DNA of 64,000 nucleotides from Victivallaceae bacterium (GTDB lineage: Bacteria; Verrucomicrobiota; Lentisphaeria; Victivallales; Victivallaceae), in contig JAEDIJ010000004.1 of the NCBI GenBank assembly GCA_016292515.1, positions 37,030 to 101,029 on the forward strand, in the 5' to 3' direction. The translations under genes were made by a program, and so were the position numbers. Position 1 is the first letter of the stretch. Each line of letters starts with the position of its first letter. Below are positions 1 to 8,267 of this stretch, piece by piece. The notes beneath the pieces are model-generated. The model saw only the letters and a program-made list of their open reading frames with translations, made no database searches and was not told the DNA's origin.

Positions 1-699
1 CAGTTTTATCATTCTCGCGCGGCGGACGACGCCCGGGAGTTTCTGTTGGGAAATGCCCCAGAATTGACGCCGGAGCAGATCTGTTTTGTGCGTTACAACG
101 ATCCGATCCTGCTCAAAGGCGAGGGATTGGGCGATCCCGAAGAAATGGGCAGCTGGGAAAAAACCAACGGTTATATCCGGCAGATCTGCGTCGCGTGGGA
201 GATCCCGGAGAGAGAAGCGATCTATATGGTCTGCGGTTTTTCCGAGGAGCGGATGCAGTACTGGAAACCCAATCGTCTGATCCGCAAAAAATTCCATCGC
301 ACGGCGCAGGCGCAGGATGAGATGTTGAAGTCCGCCCGTACCTATTTGCTCAACAATCTCGCCGCCAATCTGACGACGGAGGAGATCAATCGGGTGCGTT
401 ACACCTATCCCGTTTTGGCGGAAACCGATTTGGACGTCAACTTCAATACCGATTTGAAAATGGATGCGGACAAGGTCGAAAAAACCAAGGAGAGGATGAA
501 AAAATCCCGTCAGTATTCGCTCATCTGGGAGATCGCGGATCGCCGGGTGGTCTTTTCCGGCTATTCCTCGCCGGAATTGACCGGGTGGGACATCCTTTTC
601 GCCGGTATTCTGACGCCGGACGAAGTGGCGAAACACACGCTTCACGTGGTCAAAAATCCGGATGATTTCAACACGCAGTTGATTCCGGAAGTAAAATAG
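1..699 (+). CDS. Hypothetical protein, 5' truncated by window edge
   Basis: The reading frame is open from base 1 to the TAG at 697-699, so the true start lies upstream and about 232 residues are visible. I do not recognise a family. The visible part is hydrophilic and has no membrane segment. It contains two short related stretches, LTPEQICFVRYNDP and LTTEEINRVRYTYPV, about 100 residues apart, which suggests an internal duplication. It ends 11 bp before yicC on the same strand, so it may be the first visible gene of that operon. A TTG at 46 could serve as a start but has no convincing ribosome binding site. Confidence 0.6.
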   Translation, partial: QFYHSRAADDAREFLLGNAPELTPEQICFVRYNDPILLKGEGLGDPEEMGSWEKTNGYIRQICVAWEIPEREAIYMVCGFSEERMQYWKPNRLIRKKFHRTAQAQDEMLKSARTYLLNNLAANLTTEEINRVRYTYPVLAETDLDVNFNTDLKMDADKVEKTKERMKKSRQYSLIWEIADRRVVFSGYSSPELTGWDILFAGILTPDEVAKHTLHVVKNPDDFNTQLIPEVK

Positions 700-710
700 T
701 CGAGGTCACT

Positions 711-1589
711 ATGTTCAGTATGACAGGATTCGGCAAGGCGGAAGGCGAGATCTCTCCCGGCAGCGTCTTGACGTTGGAAATTTCTTCGGTCAACCGCAAA
801 CAGTTTGAGTTGCGCTGCAATCTGCCGCCGGAATTCAATTCCTTTGAAAGCGGCGTCCGGCAGAGACTCGCCGCCGTGATCTCGCGCGGTTCCGTGTCGC
901 TGCGCGGCAGTTGGCACTGCGAGGGAAATCGCGTTTCCTCGACCAGGATCGATCAGGAATTGCTCCGCGCGCTCGTCGAAAACTGCCGGGCGGTGCGCAA
1001 GGCGTGTCAGCTGGATGAAAACGTCAACGTGGAAACGCTGGTTTCCGCGCCCGGCGTCATTTCCGGCAACGTTTTCGACCCCGATGCTCCCGGCATTGAA
1101 GAAGCCTTTTTTGCGGTGCTCGACGCGGCGATCGGCCGTTATCAGCAAATGCGCGCCGTCGAGGGCGAGGCGTTGAAACAGGATACCTTGAAACGGTTGC
1201 AACTGCTTCGGGAAACGCTTGAAAAAATCGAACCGATCGTCGCGAAAATCCCCGAATTGCAGAAACAGCGCATCCTCGGCAAATTGAAAGCAGAGCGCAT
1301 CCCCGTGCCCGCCAATGACGAGCAACTTTTGCGCGAAGTGCTTTTTTATGCCGATCACGCCGATGTGACCGAGGAGATCACGCGCCTGAAAAGCCATTTC
1401 GCGCAGTTTCAGAATTTTCTGCAATCGGATCGCCCGGTCGGCAGGAGCATGGATTTTTTGATTCAGGAGTCTTTCCGCGAGATCACGACGCTCGGCAACA
1501 AAGCCGGAGGCGTGGAAGTTTCGCCGTTGCTTGTCCTCTTTAAGAGCGAATTGGAAAAACTGCGTGAGCAGATTCAAAATGTGGAGTGA
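711..1589 (+). CDS. yicC: YicC/YloC family endoribonuclease
   Basis: The 292-residue length is typical of YicC. The N-terminal signature MFSMTGFGKAEGE and the C-terminal block GRSMDFLIQESFREITTLGNKA-like (around residues 245-265) identify the family. The N-terminal YicC domain covers roughly residues 1-155 and the DUF1732 domain the last 85. Family members act on RNA and have been reported as endoribonucleases; the cellular target here is unknown. ATG 711 follows a GAGG-type site. It precedes cysE by 6 bp, so the two are probably co-transcribed with the upstream fragment and yggS. Confidence 0.93.
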   Translation: MFSMTGFGKAEGEISPGSVLTLEISSVNRKQFELRCNLPPEFNSFESGVRQRLAAVISRGSVSLRGSWHCEGNRVSSTRIDQELLRALVENCRAVRKACQLDENVNVETLVSAPGVISGNVFDPDAPGIEEAFFAVLDAAIGRYQQMRAVEGEALKQDTLKRLQLLRETLEKIEPIVAKIPELQKQRILGKLKAERIPVPANDEQLLREVLFYADHADVTEEITRLKSHFAQFQNFLQSDRPVGRSMDFLIQESFREITTLGNKAGGVEVSPLLVLFKSELEKLREQIQNVE

Positions 1590-1595
1590 TTTTTT

Positions 1596-2504
1596 ATGGC
1601 GGATCTTGATTTGAAAACGCTTGCCGCGCAACTGGATGCGACCTATCTTGACAACGTCGGCGTCAATCCCGGCGGCTTCGACGATCTGCCGCGCCGCAAC
1701 GAAGTGATCGCGCTGACGGAGAAGTTGCTCGAATTGCTTTATCCCGGTTTTGTCCGCAAGTTTGAGGAAAAAACAACCGAGGGCAAGTTGCGCGCCGTCC
1801 GCGGCGAATTGCTCGGTATGCTTCAACGCACGATGCGCCGCCCCTGCAAGGATGCACCGAAGTGTCCCGCTCCCGAAAAGTGCGGGCAACCGGATTCCCG
1901 GTGCGTCGTGATCGCCGACAGCGTGATCGCCGCGCTGGTGCCGTTGCGCGAGATCGTCAAGTTTGATATCGCCGCCGCTTTCATCGGAGATCCCGCCGCG
2001 AAAAATTACGACGAGATCATCGTCAGTTATCCGGGATTGAAAGCGATCACCATTCAGCGATTGGCGCATCTGCTTTATCAGCAAAAAGTTCCGCTTATTC
2101 CGCGGATGATGACCGAGTACGCGCACACCGTGACCGGCATCGACATCAACCCCGGGGCACAACTCGGCAAAGGCATTTTCATCGACCACGGCACCGGCGT
2201 CGTCGTCGGCGAAACGGCGGTCATCGGGGACAATGTCCGCATCTATCAAGGCGTTACGCTGGGCGCAGTGAGTTTCCCGAAAGACGCCTGCGGGATGTTG
2301 ATCAAAGGCAACAAACGCCATCCGACGATCGGCAACAACGTGACGATCTATTCCGGTGCGTCGGTCTTGGGCGACGTGACGATCGGCGACAATGCGGTCG
2401 TCGGCGGCAATGTCTGGTTGACGGAAAGTCTGCCGCCCGGAGCGAAAATCACAGCACGTCCGCCGGAGCATACGGTAAAACTCGCTTCGGAGCGGCAAAA
2501 GTGA
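1596..2504 (+). CDS. cysE: Serine O-acetyltransferase
   Basis: Transfers acetyl from acetyl-CoA to L-serine, giving O-acetylserine for cysteine synthesis in the cytoplasm. The left-handed beta-helix lies from about residue 180. It shows the family motif FIDHGTGVVVGETAVIG (about residues 194-210), including the catalytic DH pair, then QGVTLGAVS. At 302 residues it is longer than E. coli CysE, like the long-N-terminus serine acetyltransferases of other phyla. Residues about 85-104 form a Cys-rich insertion with four cysteines (CKDAPKC...CGQPDSRC) that could bind metal; that is inference. Its TGA overlaps the GTG start of yggS by 4 bp. Confidence 0.92.
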   Translation: MADLDLKTLAAQLDATYLDNVGVNPGGFDDLPRRNEVIALTEKLLELLYPGFVRKFEEKTTEGKLRAVRGELLGMLQRTMRRPCKDAPKCPAPEKCGQPDSRCVVIADSVIAALVPLREIVKFDIAAAFIGDPAAKNYDEIIVSYPGLKAITIQRLAHLLYQQKVPLIPRMMTEYAHTVTGIDINPGAQLGKGIFIDHGTGVVVGETAVIGDNVRIYQGVTLGAVSFPKDACGMLIKGNKRHPTIGNNVTIYSGASVLGDVTIGDNAVVGGNVWLTESLPPGAKITARPPEHTVKLASERQK

Positions 2505-3172
2505 GCATTCAGGAAAATTACCGTATCTTGGCGGCGGCGGTCGCTGCCGCGGCGAAGCGGGCGGATCGCGATCCCGAAGAGGTGTTGTTGCTCGCCGTCA
2601 CCAAAAGCGTCGATTTGCCGCAGGTGCAAGAGCTTTACGATCTCGGCGTGCGTCATTTCGCGGAAAACCGCGAGCCGGAATTGCTCCGCAAGACGGCGGC
2701 GATGCCGGACGATATCGTATGGCATTTTATCGGACCATTACAGTCCAACAAGGTGCGCAAGGTCGTCAAAAACGCGCAGGTGATCCACGCTTTGGATTCC
2801 ATTGCCCTGATCGAGCGCGTCGACCGCATTTGCGGCGAGGAAAACCGTCATCCCGATGTGATGCTTGAAGTCAACGTTTCCGGCGAAACAAGCAAAGGGG
2901 GCTTCACGGTATCGGAAGCCGCGGGCGCGGCGAAAGTCGCGGCAAATTGTAAAAATATCCATTTTGTCGGATTGATGACGATGGCGCCCAATCACGCGGA
3001 GGAGGCTGTCTTGCACCAGGTTTTCGGCGGACTTGCCGCCTTGCGCGATCAATTGGAAAAAGATTTGGGACTTTCTCTGCCCGTTCTCTCGATGGGAATG
3101 AGCGGCGATTTTGCGAGTGCCATCGCCTGCGGCGCAACGATCGTGCGCATCGGAACGGCACTTTTTGTGTAA
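2501..3172 (+). CDS. yggS: YggS family PLP homeostasis protein
   Basis: Cytoplasmic PLP-binding alanine-racemase-fold protein (PLPHP/PROSC family) involved in vitamin B6 and amino-acid homeostasis; no catalytic activity is established. Residues AVTKSVD near position 33 contain the PLP lysine. HFAENREPEL, WHFIGPLQSNKVR and LSMGMSGDFASAI are family landmarks. It starts with GTG inside the cysE stop (GTGA overlap), which implies translational coupling. At 223 residues it is of normal length. It is followed by a 168-bp gap with a new promoter. Confidence 0.93.
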   Translation: MSIQENYRILAAAVAAAAKRADRDPEEVLLLAVTKSVDLPQVQELYDLGVRHFAENREPELLRKTAAMPDDIVWHFIGPLQSNKVRKVVKNAQVIHALDSIALIERVDRICGEENRHPDVMLEVNVSGETSKGGFTVSEAAGAAKVAANCKNIHFVGLMTMAPNHAEEAVLHQVFGGLAALRDQLEKDLGLSLPVLSMGMSGDFASAIACGATIVRIGTALFV

Positions 3173-3259
3173 AATAAAAAGAACATTTCCGCCCCCTCTT
3201 ATTTTTTGCGTCATAAGAAAATTTTTGAGCGAAAAATAGCCGTTTTACGATAAAAACGC

Positions 3260-3287
3260 TTGACATTTCAAAAAGCGGAGTTATATT
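3260..3287 (+). promoter_or_regulatory. Promoter of the coiled-coil/HTH gene
   Basis: TTGACA at 3260-3265 and TATATT at 3282-3287, with a 16-bp spacer, about 53 bp upstream of the ATG at 3341. This is one of the clearest sigma70-like matches in the window. Confidence 0.65.
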
Positions 3288-3340
3288 GTCAAAAAGGCAA
3301 TACGCCGGGGGAACAATTATCAAAATAAGGGATTGTAGTT

Positions 3341-3799
3341 ATGCCTGACATCAAGCAAGTTTTAAGCGATGAGATTCGCCGTCTCGCCCGCAAGGAGATC
3401 CGTATCGCCGTTCAGACGCTGGAAAAAACCGTTTCAACGCTTCGTCATCAGCTTTCCGAAGAGAAAAAAGCGGTCGCTTTGCTGGAAAAACGTTTGAATG
3501 GAATGGATAAAAACTGCACCGGCAAGTCCGCCGCCGCGCCCATCGCACCCGTCAAGGTGCGGCTGAATGCGAAAGGCATCGTGCGGCTTCGCAAGAAATT
3601 GAAATTGACGCAGGAAAAACTTGCTCTTTTGCTCGATGTCGCGACGCACACTGTCAGTTTGTGGGAGCAGGGCAAAACCTCTCCGCGTCAGTCCCAGAAA
3701 GAAAGACTTTGCGCGCTTCGCTCCGCCGGCAAGCGCGAATTGAAAAAACAACTTTCCGCGCTCAACGCGGAGGAAAAAGCGAAAAAGTCGCAGGCGTAA
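3341..3799 (+). CDS. Coiled-coil protein with C-terminal XRE-type helix-turn-helix
   Basis: A 152-residue protein. The first half (about residues 10-60) is a charged heptad-like helix, probably a coiled coil. Residues about 78-130 form a Cro/C1-type HTH: RLRKKLKLTQEKLALLLDVA, then HTVSLWEQGKTSPRQ. This is the classic XRE pattern, so sequence-specific DNA binding is likely. An N-terminal dimerisation helix before an XRE domain is less usual than the reverse order. It has its own promoter and lies 26 bp before frr, so it may share that transcript. Target unknown. Confidence 0.75.
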   Translation: MPDIKQVLSDEIRRLARKEIRIAVQTLEKTVSTLRHQLSEEKKAVALLEKRLNGMDKNCTGKSAAAPIAPVKVRLNAKGIVRLRKKLKLTQEKLALLLDVATHTVSLWEQGKTSPRQSQKERLCALRSAGKRELKKQLSALNAEEKAKKSQA

Positions 3800-3825
3800 G
3801 CGGACTTTTCCCGAGGTAGAGAAAA

Positions 3826-4395
3826 ATGTACAATTGTGAAATCGAACTTCTGCTCGACACGGTCGAGGAATATATGCTCAAAAGCGAGGACGCGCTGAAA
3901 AATTCTTTCGCCGCGATCCGCACCGGCAAGGCTTCTCCCTCGCTCGTAGAGGGGTTGATGATCGACTATTACGGCACGTCGACGCGTTTGCGCGACATTG
4001 CCGGGATTACGACGCCGGAGGCGCGGCTTCTCGTCATTCAGCCGTGGGACGCGCACGCCGTCGCCGCGATCGAAAAGGCGATCCTCGCTTCCAACATCGG
4101 CATCACGCCGATGAGCGACGGCAAGACGATCAAATTGCCGATCCCGCCGTTGAGTCAGGAACGCCGCGCCGCGCTTTCCAAGCAGGCGAAAGGCGAAGCC
4201 GAAGATGCCAAAGTGTCGCTCCGCAATATCCGCCGCGAGGGCAATGAAACCGCCAAAAAAGCGGAAAAGGACGGTAATCTTACCGAGGACGAGTTGAAAA
4301 AGATGCTCGACGACATCCAGAAAATGACCGATCGGTACATTGCAAGTTTCGACGCGCTGCTCGCCGAGAAGGAAAAGGAATTGATGACGGTTTAG
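3826..4395 (+). CDS. frr: Ribosome recycling factor
   Basis: Works with EF-G to split post-termination ribosomes. Length 189 residues is close to the family norm of 185. Recognisable blocks are IRTGKASPSLVEGL near residue 28, ITTPEARLLVIQPWD near 62 and the C-terminal DEL(K)KMLDDIQKMTDRYI. ATG 3826 is preceded by GAGGTAGAG. It sits 26 bp after the HTH gene and ends at a strong intrinsic terminator; tsf and pyrH, common neighbours elsewhere, are absent. Confidence 0.96.
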   Translation: MYNCEIELLLDTVEEYMLKSEDALKNSFAAIRTGKASPSLVEGLMIDYYGTSTRLRDIAGITTPEARLLVIQPWDAHAVAAIEKAILASNIGITPMSDGKTIKLPIPPLSQERRAALSKQAKGEAEDAKVSLRNIRREGNETAKKAEKDGNLTEDELKKMLDDIQKMTDRYIASFDALLAEKEKELMTV

Positions 4396-4413
4396 TCCGC
4401 GGGAGTCTTCTCC

Positions 4414-4450
4414 AAACCGCTTCAATCGAGTTTGAAGCGGTTTTTTCTTT
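4414..4450 (+). terminator. Intrinsic terminator after frr
   Basis: A perfect 12-bp stem pairs 4414-4425 with 4432-4443 around a 6-nt loop and runs into a T-rich tract (4438-4450). It separates frr from the metX promoter. Confidence 0.88.
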
Positions 4451-4479
4451 TTGCAAAATCATCGTTTTTGCTGTATATT
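4451..4479 (+). promoter_or_regulatory. Promoter of metX-metW
   Basis: TTGCAA at 4451-4456, 17-bp spacer, TATATT at 4474-4479. The predicted transcription start is near 4486, immediately before the putative ribosome binding site GAGGAG at 4493-4498, which constrains where metX translation can begin. Confidence 0.6.
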
Positions 4480-4490
4480 ATAAAAATGAT

Positions 4491-5636
4491 TTGAGGAGTA
4501 ACGTTAAAATCGAAAACACCGCTACATTGATCACGCTCCCGCAGGAGTGCCGTTTAACGGAGGATTTGCCGCTGGATTGCGGACGCTCTCTCAAGGACGT
4601 TGTCATCCGCTATGAAACAGTCGGCGAACTCAATGCCGACGCTTCCAACGCGGTATTGATCACGCACGCTTTGACGGGCGACGCCCACGTTTGCGGCAAA
4701 CACGATGTTTCCGACCGCAAAAGCGGCTGGTGGGATGAAATGGTCGGTCCCGGCAAATATATCGATACCAACCGTTACTTCGTCATCTGCTCCAATGTGC
4801 TGGGCGGCTGTTCCGGTTCGACAGGCCCGCAGTCGATCGACCCCGATACGGGAAAACCGTACCACCTTGACTTCCCCGTCATCACCGTGCGCGATATGGT
4901 GCGGGCGCAGAAGCGGCTCGTCGATATGCTCGGGATCCGTCAGTTGCTCGCAGTGGTCGGCGGTTCGATGGGCGGGATGCAGGTGTTGCAATGGGCGGTC
5001 GATTATCCCGATGCGATGCGTGCGATCGTCCCGATCGCGACGGCGGCGAGCTATTCGCCGCAGAATATCGCGTTTGACTGGGTCGCTCGCGACGCCATCC
5101 GCTCGGATGCGAATTGGAAAAACGGCGACTATCCTCCCGATGATCCGCCGGGGAGAGGTCTGGCGGCGGCGCGGATGCTCGCTCATATCACCTATCTTTC
5201 CGAAGAATCGCTCGGCCGCAAATTCGGCCGTAATTTACAGGACAAGTCGGAGTACGATTTCGATTTCGCTCACGATTTTGCCGTAGAGAGTTACTTGGAG
5301 CATCAGGGCAAACGCTTCGTCGAACGCTTTGACGCCAACGCCTATTTGTACATTACGCGGGCGACCGATTATTTTGATCTGACGGCGGAAACGGACGGCG
5401 ATCTCGCCAAGGCGTTTGCCAACGTTTCGGCGAAATTTCTGATCGTTTCCTTTTCAAGCGACTGGCTTTTTCCGACGCGGCAGTCGCGGCTGATGGTCGA
5501 AGCGTTGTTGCGTGATCGCAAGGAGGTTTCTTTCTGCGAGATCCAATCCGGCTACGGGCACGACGCCTTTTTGCTGGAAGTCGACAGGCTCGGGCGTATG
5601 GTGCGCGATTTCCTGCGTCAAGTGGAGGTGAAATAA
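4491..5636 (+). CDS. metX: Homoserine O-acetyltransferase (MetX)
   Basis: Acetylates L-homoserine with acetyl-CoA, the committed step of methionine synthesis by direct sulfhydrylation. Alpha/beta-hydrolase fold with nucleophile elbow GGSMGG (Ser about 159), acid in SSDWLFP (Asp about 324) and GYGHDAF (His about 357). The block LGGCSGSTGPQS is typical of MetX. The start is uncertain. TTG 4491 overlaps the only Shine-Dalgarno-like sequence, and no ATG or GTG lies 5-12 bp after it, so translation may begin near 4503-4509 with a rare codon or at TTG 4527. The stop overlaps metW by 1 bp. Confidence 0.93.
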   Translation: MRSNVKIENTATLITLPQECRLTEDLPLDCGRSLKDVVIRYETVGELNADASNAVLITHALTGDAHVCGKHDVSDRKSGWWDEMVGPGKYIDTNRYFVICSNVLGGCSGSTGPQSIDPDTGKPYHLDFPVITVRDMVRAQKRLVDMLGIRQLLAVVGGSMGGMQVLQWAVDYPDAMRAIVPIATAASYSPQNIAFDWVARDAIRSDANWKNGDYPPDDPPGRGLAAARMLAHITYLSEESLGRKFGRNLQDKSEYDFDFAHDFAVESYLEHQGKRFVERFDANAYLYITRATDYFDLTAETDGDLAKAFANVSAKFLIVSFSSDWLFPTRQSRLMVEALLRDRKEVSFCEIQSGYGHDAFLLEVDRLGRMVRDFLRQVEVK

Positions 5637-6250
5637 TGTTTGAGCGACGCGATCTTGACGTCAACCGCCGGCGCGACCTTGAAGTCATCGCCGGACTGGT
5701 TCAGCCCGGGGACCGTGTACTCGACCTCGGTTGCGGAGACGGTATCTTTTTGAAGCAGTTGAAAGAGGAGCGCGGCGCCGATGTGCTCGGCATTGAGATC
5801 GACGCCGATTCGATCGGCCGCTGTATCGCCAACGGAGTTCCCGTGATTCAGGGCGACTTGGACAATTCGCTGGATTTCGCCGAGGATCATTCGTTTGATC
5901 TTGTCGTCGTCAGCCATACCTTGCAGGAGATCCGGCGTCCCGATCTCCTGTTGAAACATATCGTGCGCGTCGGCAAACGTGCGGCGGTGAGTTTTCTTAA
6001 TTTCGCCCATTGGCGTTGCCGTTTGCAACTGCTCGCGGGCAAAATGCCGCGCAACGCCCAGTTGCCTTATCAATGGTACAATACGCCCAACATCCACTTG
6101 GGGACGATCGCCGATTTTCGCGATACGTGCCGGGAATTCGGGATCGAGATCGTGCAGGAAACGCCGATCGCGGCGCGTTTCCCGATGTTGAGCCGCCGGA
6201 TCCCGAACTTATTTGCCGTCAGCGCGGTTTTCGTGCTGGAAAAGCGGTAG
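5636..6250 (+). CDS. metW: Methionine biosynthesis protein MetW
   Basis: SAM-methyltransferase-like protein found next to metX in many bacteria; it supports homoserine acetylation or methionine synthesis, but its exact role is unsettled. RVLDLGCGDG (about residues 26-35) is the SAM-binding loop. Later blocks such as VSHTLQEIRRP and FPNFAHW-like SFLNFAHWRCR are characteristic of MetW. ATG 5636 shares its A with the metX stop codon. The 3' end overlaps the 3' end of tilS on the other strand by 42 bp. Confidence 0.93.
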   Translation: MFERRDLDVNRRRDLEVIAGLVQPGDRVLDLGCGDGIFLKQLKEERGADVLGIEIDADSIGRCIANGVPVIQGDLDNSLDFAEDHSFDLVVVSHTLQEIRRPDLLLKHIVRVGKRAAVSFLNFAHWRCRLQLLAGKMPRNAQLPYQWYNTPNIHLGTIADFRDTCREFGIEIVQETPIAARFPMLSRRIPNLFAVSAVFVLEKR

Positions 6251-7564
6251 TTCCCGCAATTTGAAACGCACGCTTTTTTGGTGCGGCGAAGTCACGGCGC
6301 AAGCCGCCCCCTGTCGGACACCGGCAAACCAGAAAACTTTTCCTTTTGAATCGCGAAGTACCGGCAATGGAGGGAATGCGCTTTGCTTGCGGTCGATGCG
6401 AAGTTTTTTGAGTTTTTCCCGGGACTCTCTGCCGAAAGGGATCATCGTTTCGCCCTCTTTTGCGGCTCCGACGACGAACGGGCAGGGCAGGGCGCCGCAT
6501 TCAAAACGCGCTTCGTCGGGCGCGCAGGGCGTCCCGTCGTCCGGAATGACGCAAATTTGCTGATTTCCCCAAATGAGAGAGGTTTCCTTTTGCCAATTCC
6601 AGAGGACTTCCGGCGGAGCAGGGATCTCCAACGCGAACGACTTCCGCGTCAAAATCAGAGTAATGCCGCCGGAAAGCGTCAGACGACGGATTGGCGTTTC
6701 GTCGCCGGACAAGGCTTCATCCAGGCGGCGGATGTCGCCGCTTGTCGGGAGAAAATCGCTTCCCGTTTCTTCCTGAATATAGCGGCGAAGCAGTCGCGGG
6801 CGCAACGCTTCCGGAGCTTTGCGCCAGAAATCGGCTTTGCCGGGATCGCCCCCGGTGAAATAACTTTTTGTTGTTTCCTCCAAAAAAAGAGCGTCTTTTT
6901 CCAACGCTTCCAGCGCGGTGAGAAATCCTTTTTTTCCTCCGGGCGCCGCCGCGTAGAGGGCAGGGAGGATCTCATTCCGCAGACGGTTGCGGAAGTAGCG
7001 GCAGTCGGCGTTGCTTGAATCTTCGGCAAATTCCGTGATGCCGCGCTGACGGAGAAATTCGACAAGTTCCGCTTTGGCAAAGTTAAGCAAGGGACGCACG
7101 AAGCAGATCCCGTTGAGGCACGAGACGGCGCGCAGCGAGGTCGCGCCCGAAGCGTTGGCGCCGCGCCCCAGCCGGAGCAGGAGATTTTCCATGCGGTCGT
7201 CGGCGTGATGCGCGAGCAAAACGGCGTCGGCGCGGTATTGTTTGACCAGCGTCCGCCACGCCGCGAGACGCGCCTCGCGGGCGGCGTTTTCCAAATTTCC
7301 CTGATCGGAAACTTCCAGATCGACCTTTTGGAAGTCGATGCCGCGAGTCAAGGCGAACTTTTCGGCATTCTGCGCTTCGAGGTCGGACTCCGCGCCGCGG
7401 AGATGGTGGTTGAAGTGGATCGCGACGAAACGGTAGGAAAATTCCGGTTGCAATTCACGGACGATTTCAAGCAGCGCGGTACTGTCGGCTCCTCCGGAAA
7501 AGCCGATCAGAAGTGTTTTGGCATAAAATTTTGAAAAAATTTGCCGGCAAAGGTCATAATTCAT
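6209..7564 (-). CDS. tilS: tRNA(Ile)-lysidine synthase
   Basis: Modifies C34 of tRNA-Ile(CAU) to lysidine with ATP and lysine, so that AUA is read as isoleucine. The PP-loop motif SGGADSTALL lies near residues 22-31. HFNHHLRGAESD and LLAHHADDRMENLLLRLGRG follow, all typical. At 451 residues it is full length with substrate-binding C-terminal domains. ATG at 7562-7564 is preferred over TTG at 7568-7570. It runs against metW with overlapping 3' ends, and its 5' end overlaps the rdgB promoter region. Confidence 0.95.
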   Translation of the reverse strand: MNYDLCRQIFSKFYAKTLLIGFSGGADSTALLEIVRELQPEFSYRFVAIHFNHHLRGAESDLEAQNAEKFALTRGIDFQKVDLEVSDQGNLENAAREARLAAWRTLVKQYRADAVLLAHHADDRMENLLLRLGRGANASGATSLRAVSCLNGICFVRPLLNFAKAELVEFLRQRGITEFAEDSSNADCRYFRNRLRNEILPALYAAAPGGKKGFLTALEALEKDALFLEETTKSYFTGGDPGKADFWRKAPEALRPRLLRRYIQEETGSDFLPTSGDIRRLDEALSGDETPIRRLTLSGGITLILTRKSFALEIPAPPEVLWNWQKETSLIWGNQQICVIPDDGTPCAPDEARFECGALPCPFVVGAAKEGETMIPFGRESREKLKKLRIDRKQSAFPPLPVLRDSKGKVFWFAGVRQGAACAVTSPHQKSVRFKLRELPLFQHENRADGK

Positions 7565-7592
7565 TTGCAAAAATCCCGTTTCTTGTTATAAT
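7565..7592 (+). promoter_or_regulatory. Promoter of rdgB
   Basis: TTGCAA at 7565-7570, 16-bp spacer, TATAAT at 7587-7592, about 45 bp before the rdgB start. It begins directly at the tilS start codon, so the two genes are tightly divergent. Confidence 0.55.
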
Positions 7593-7637
7593 ATATGCCG
7601 GGTAAATGAAAATACCAAATATGGAGTGAGTTTTTTT

Positions 7638-8240
7638 ATGGCTTATATCGTCGTCGCAACAAAAAACGCCCACAAAGTGGATGAATTCCGCGCTTTGATC
7701 GGCGATCAGAATGTCGAGTTGAAATCATTGCTGGATTATCCGGATTTCCCCGAGATCGAAGAGGACGGCAAAAGTTTCAAGGAAAACGCTTCGATCAAGG
7801 CGCTCGCGGCGTGCAAATACTGCGACGTGCCCGCGTTTGCCGACGATTCCGGCTTGGAAGTCGAGGCGCTCGACGGCGCGCCCGGCATTTACTCCGCCCG
7901 CTACGCGCCGACGGGGCCCGAACGCATCGAAAAACTGCTCAAAGCACTTGACGGCAAGGAAAACCGCCGTGCCCGTTTCGTCTGCGTCATCGCGATCGCG
8001 GTCAACGGCGAAGTGATCGACACCTTTGAGGGCGAAGTCAAAGGGCGTATCGCGGATGCCCCCCGCGGCGAGGGCGGTTTCGGCTACGATCCCGTATTCA
8101 TTCCCGACGGTTACGACTGCACCTTTGCGGAGTTGCCCGCCGAAGAAAAAAATAAAATCAGTCATCGCGCCCGCGCGTTCGCCAAGGCGATGGAATTTGT
8201 CGAAGACCAGATGTCCGTGCTGGACAACGATTTTCTTTAA
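7638..8240 (+). CDS. rdgB: RdgB/HAM1 non-canonical purine NTP pyrophosphatase
   Basis: Hydrolyses dITP, ITP and XTP to monophosphates, keeping deaminated purines out of nucleic acids. VVATKNAHKVDEF at the N-terminus, FADDSGLEVEALDGAPGIYS near residue 66 and GEGGFGYDPVF near 145 are the family motifs. The 200-residue length is normal. ATG 7638 is chosen because GGAGTGAG sits about 6-8 bp upstream; the upstream GTG 7626 overlaps that site. Followed 27 bp later by the decarboxylase gene. Confidence 0.95.
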   Translation: MAYIVVATKNAHKVDEFRALIGDQNVELKSLLDYPDFPEIEEDGKSFKENASIKALAACKYCDVPAFADDSGLEVEALDGAPGIYSARYAPTGPERIEKLLKALDGKENRRARFVCVIAIAVNGEVIDTFEGEVKGRIADAPRGEGGFGYDPVFIPDGYDCTFAELPAEEKNKISHRARAFAKAMEFVEDQMSVLDNDFL

Positions 8241-8267
8241 ATCCAAATTCGGAAAGGACCCCATTTT

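Noticed and set aside
642..2498. A 618-codon minus-strand frame
   Set aside because: Antisense shadow of yicC and cysE, with no recognisable domain.
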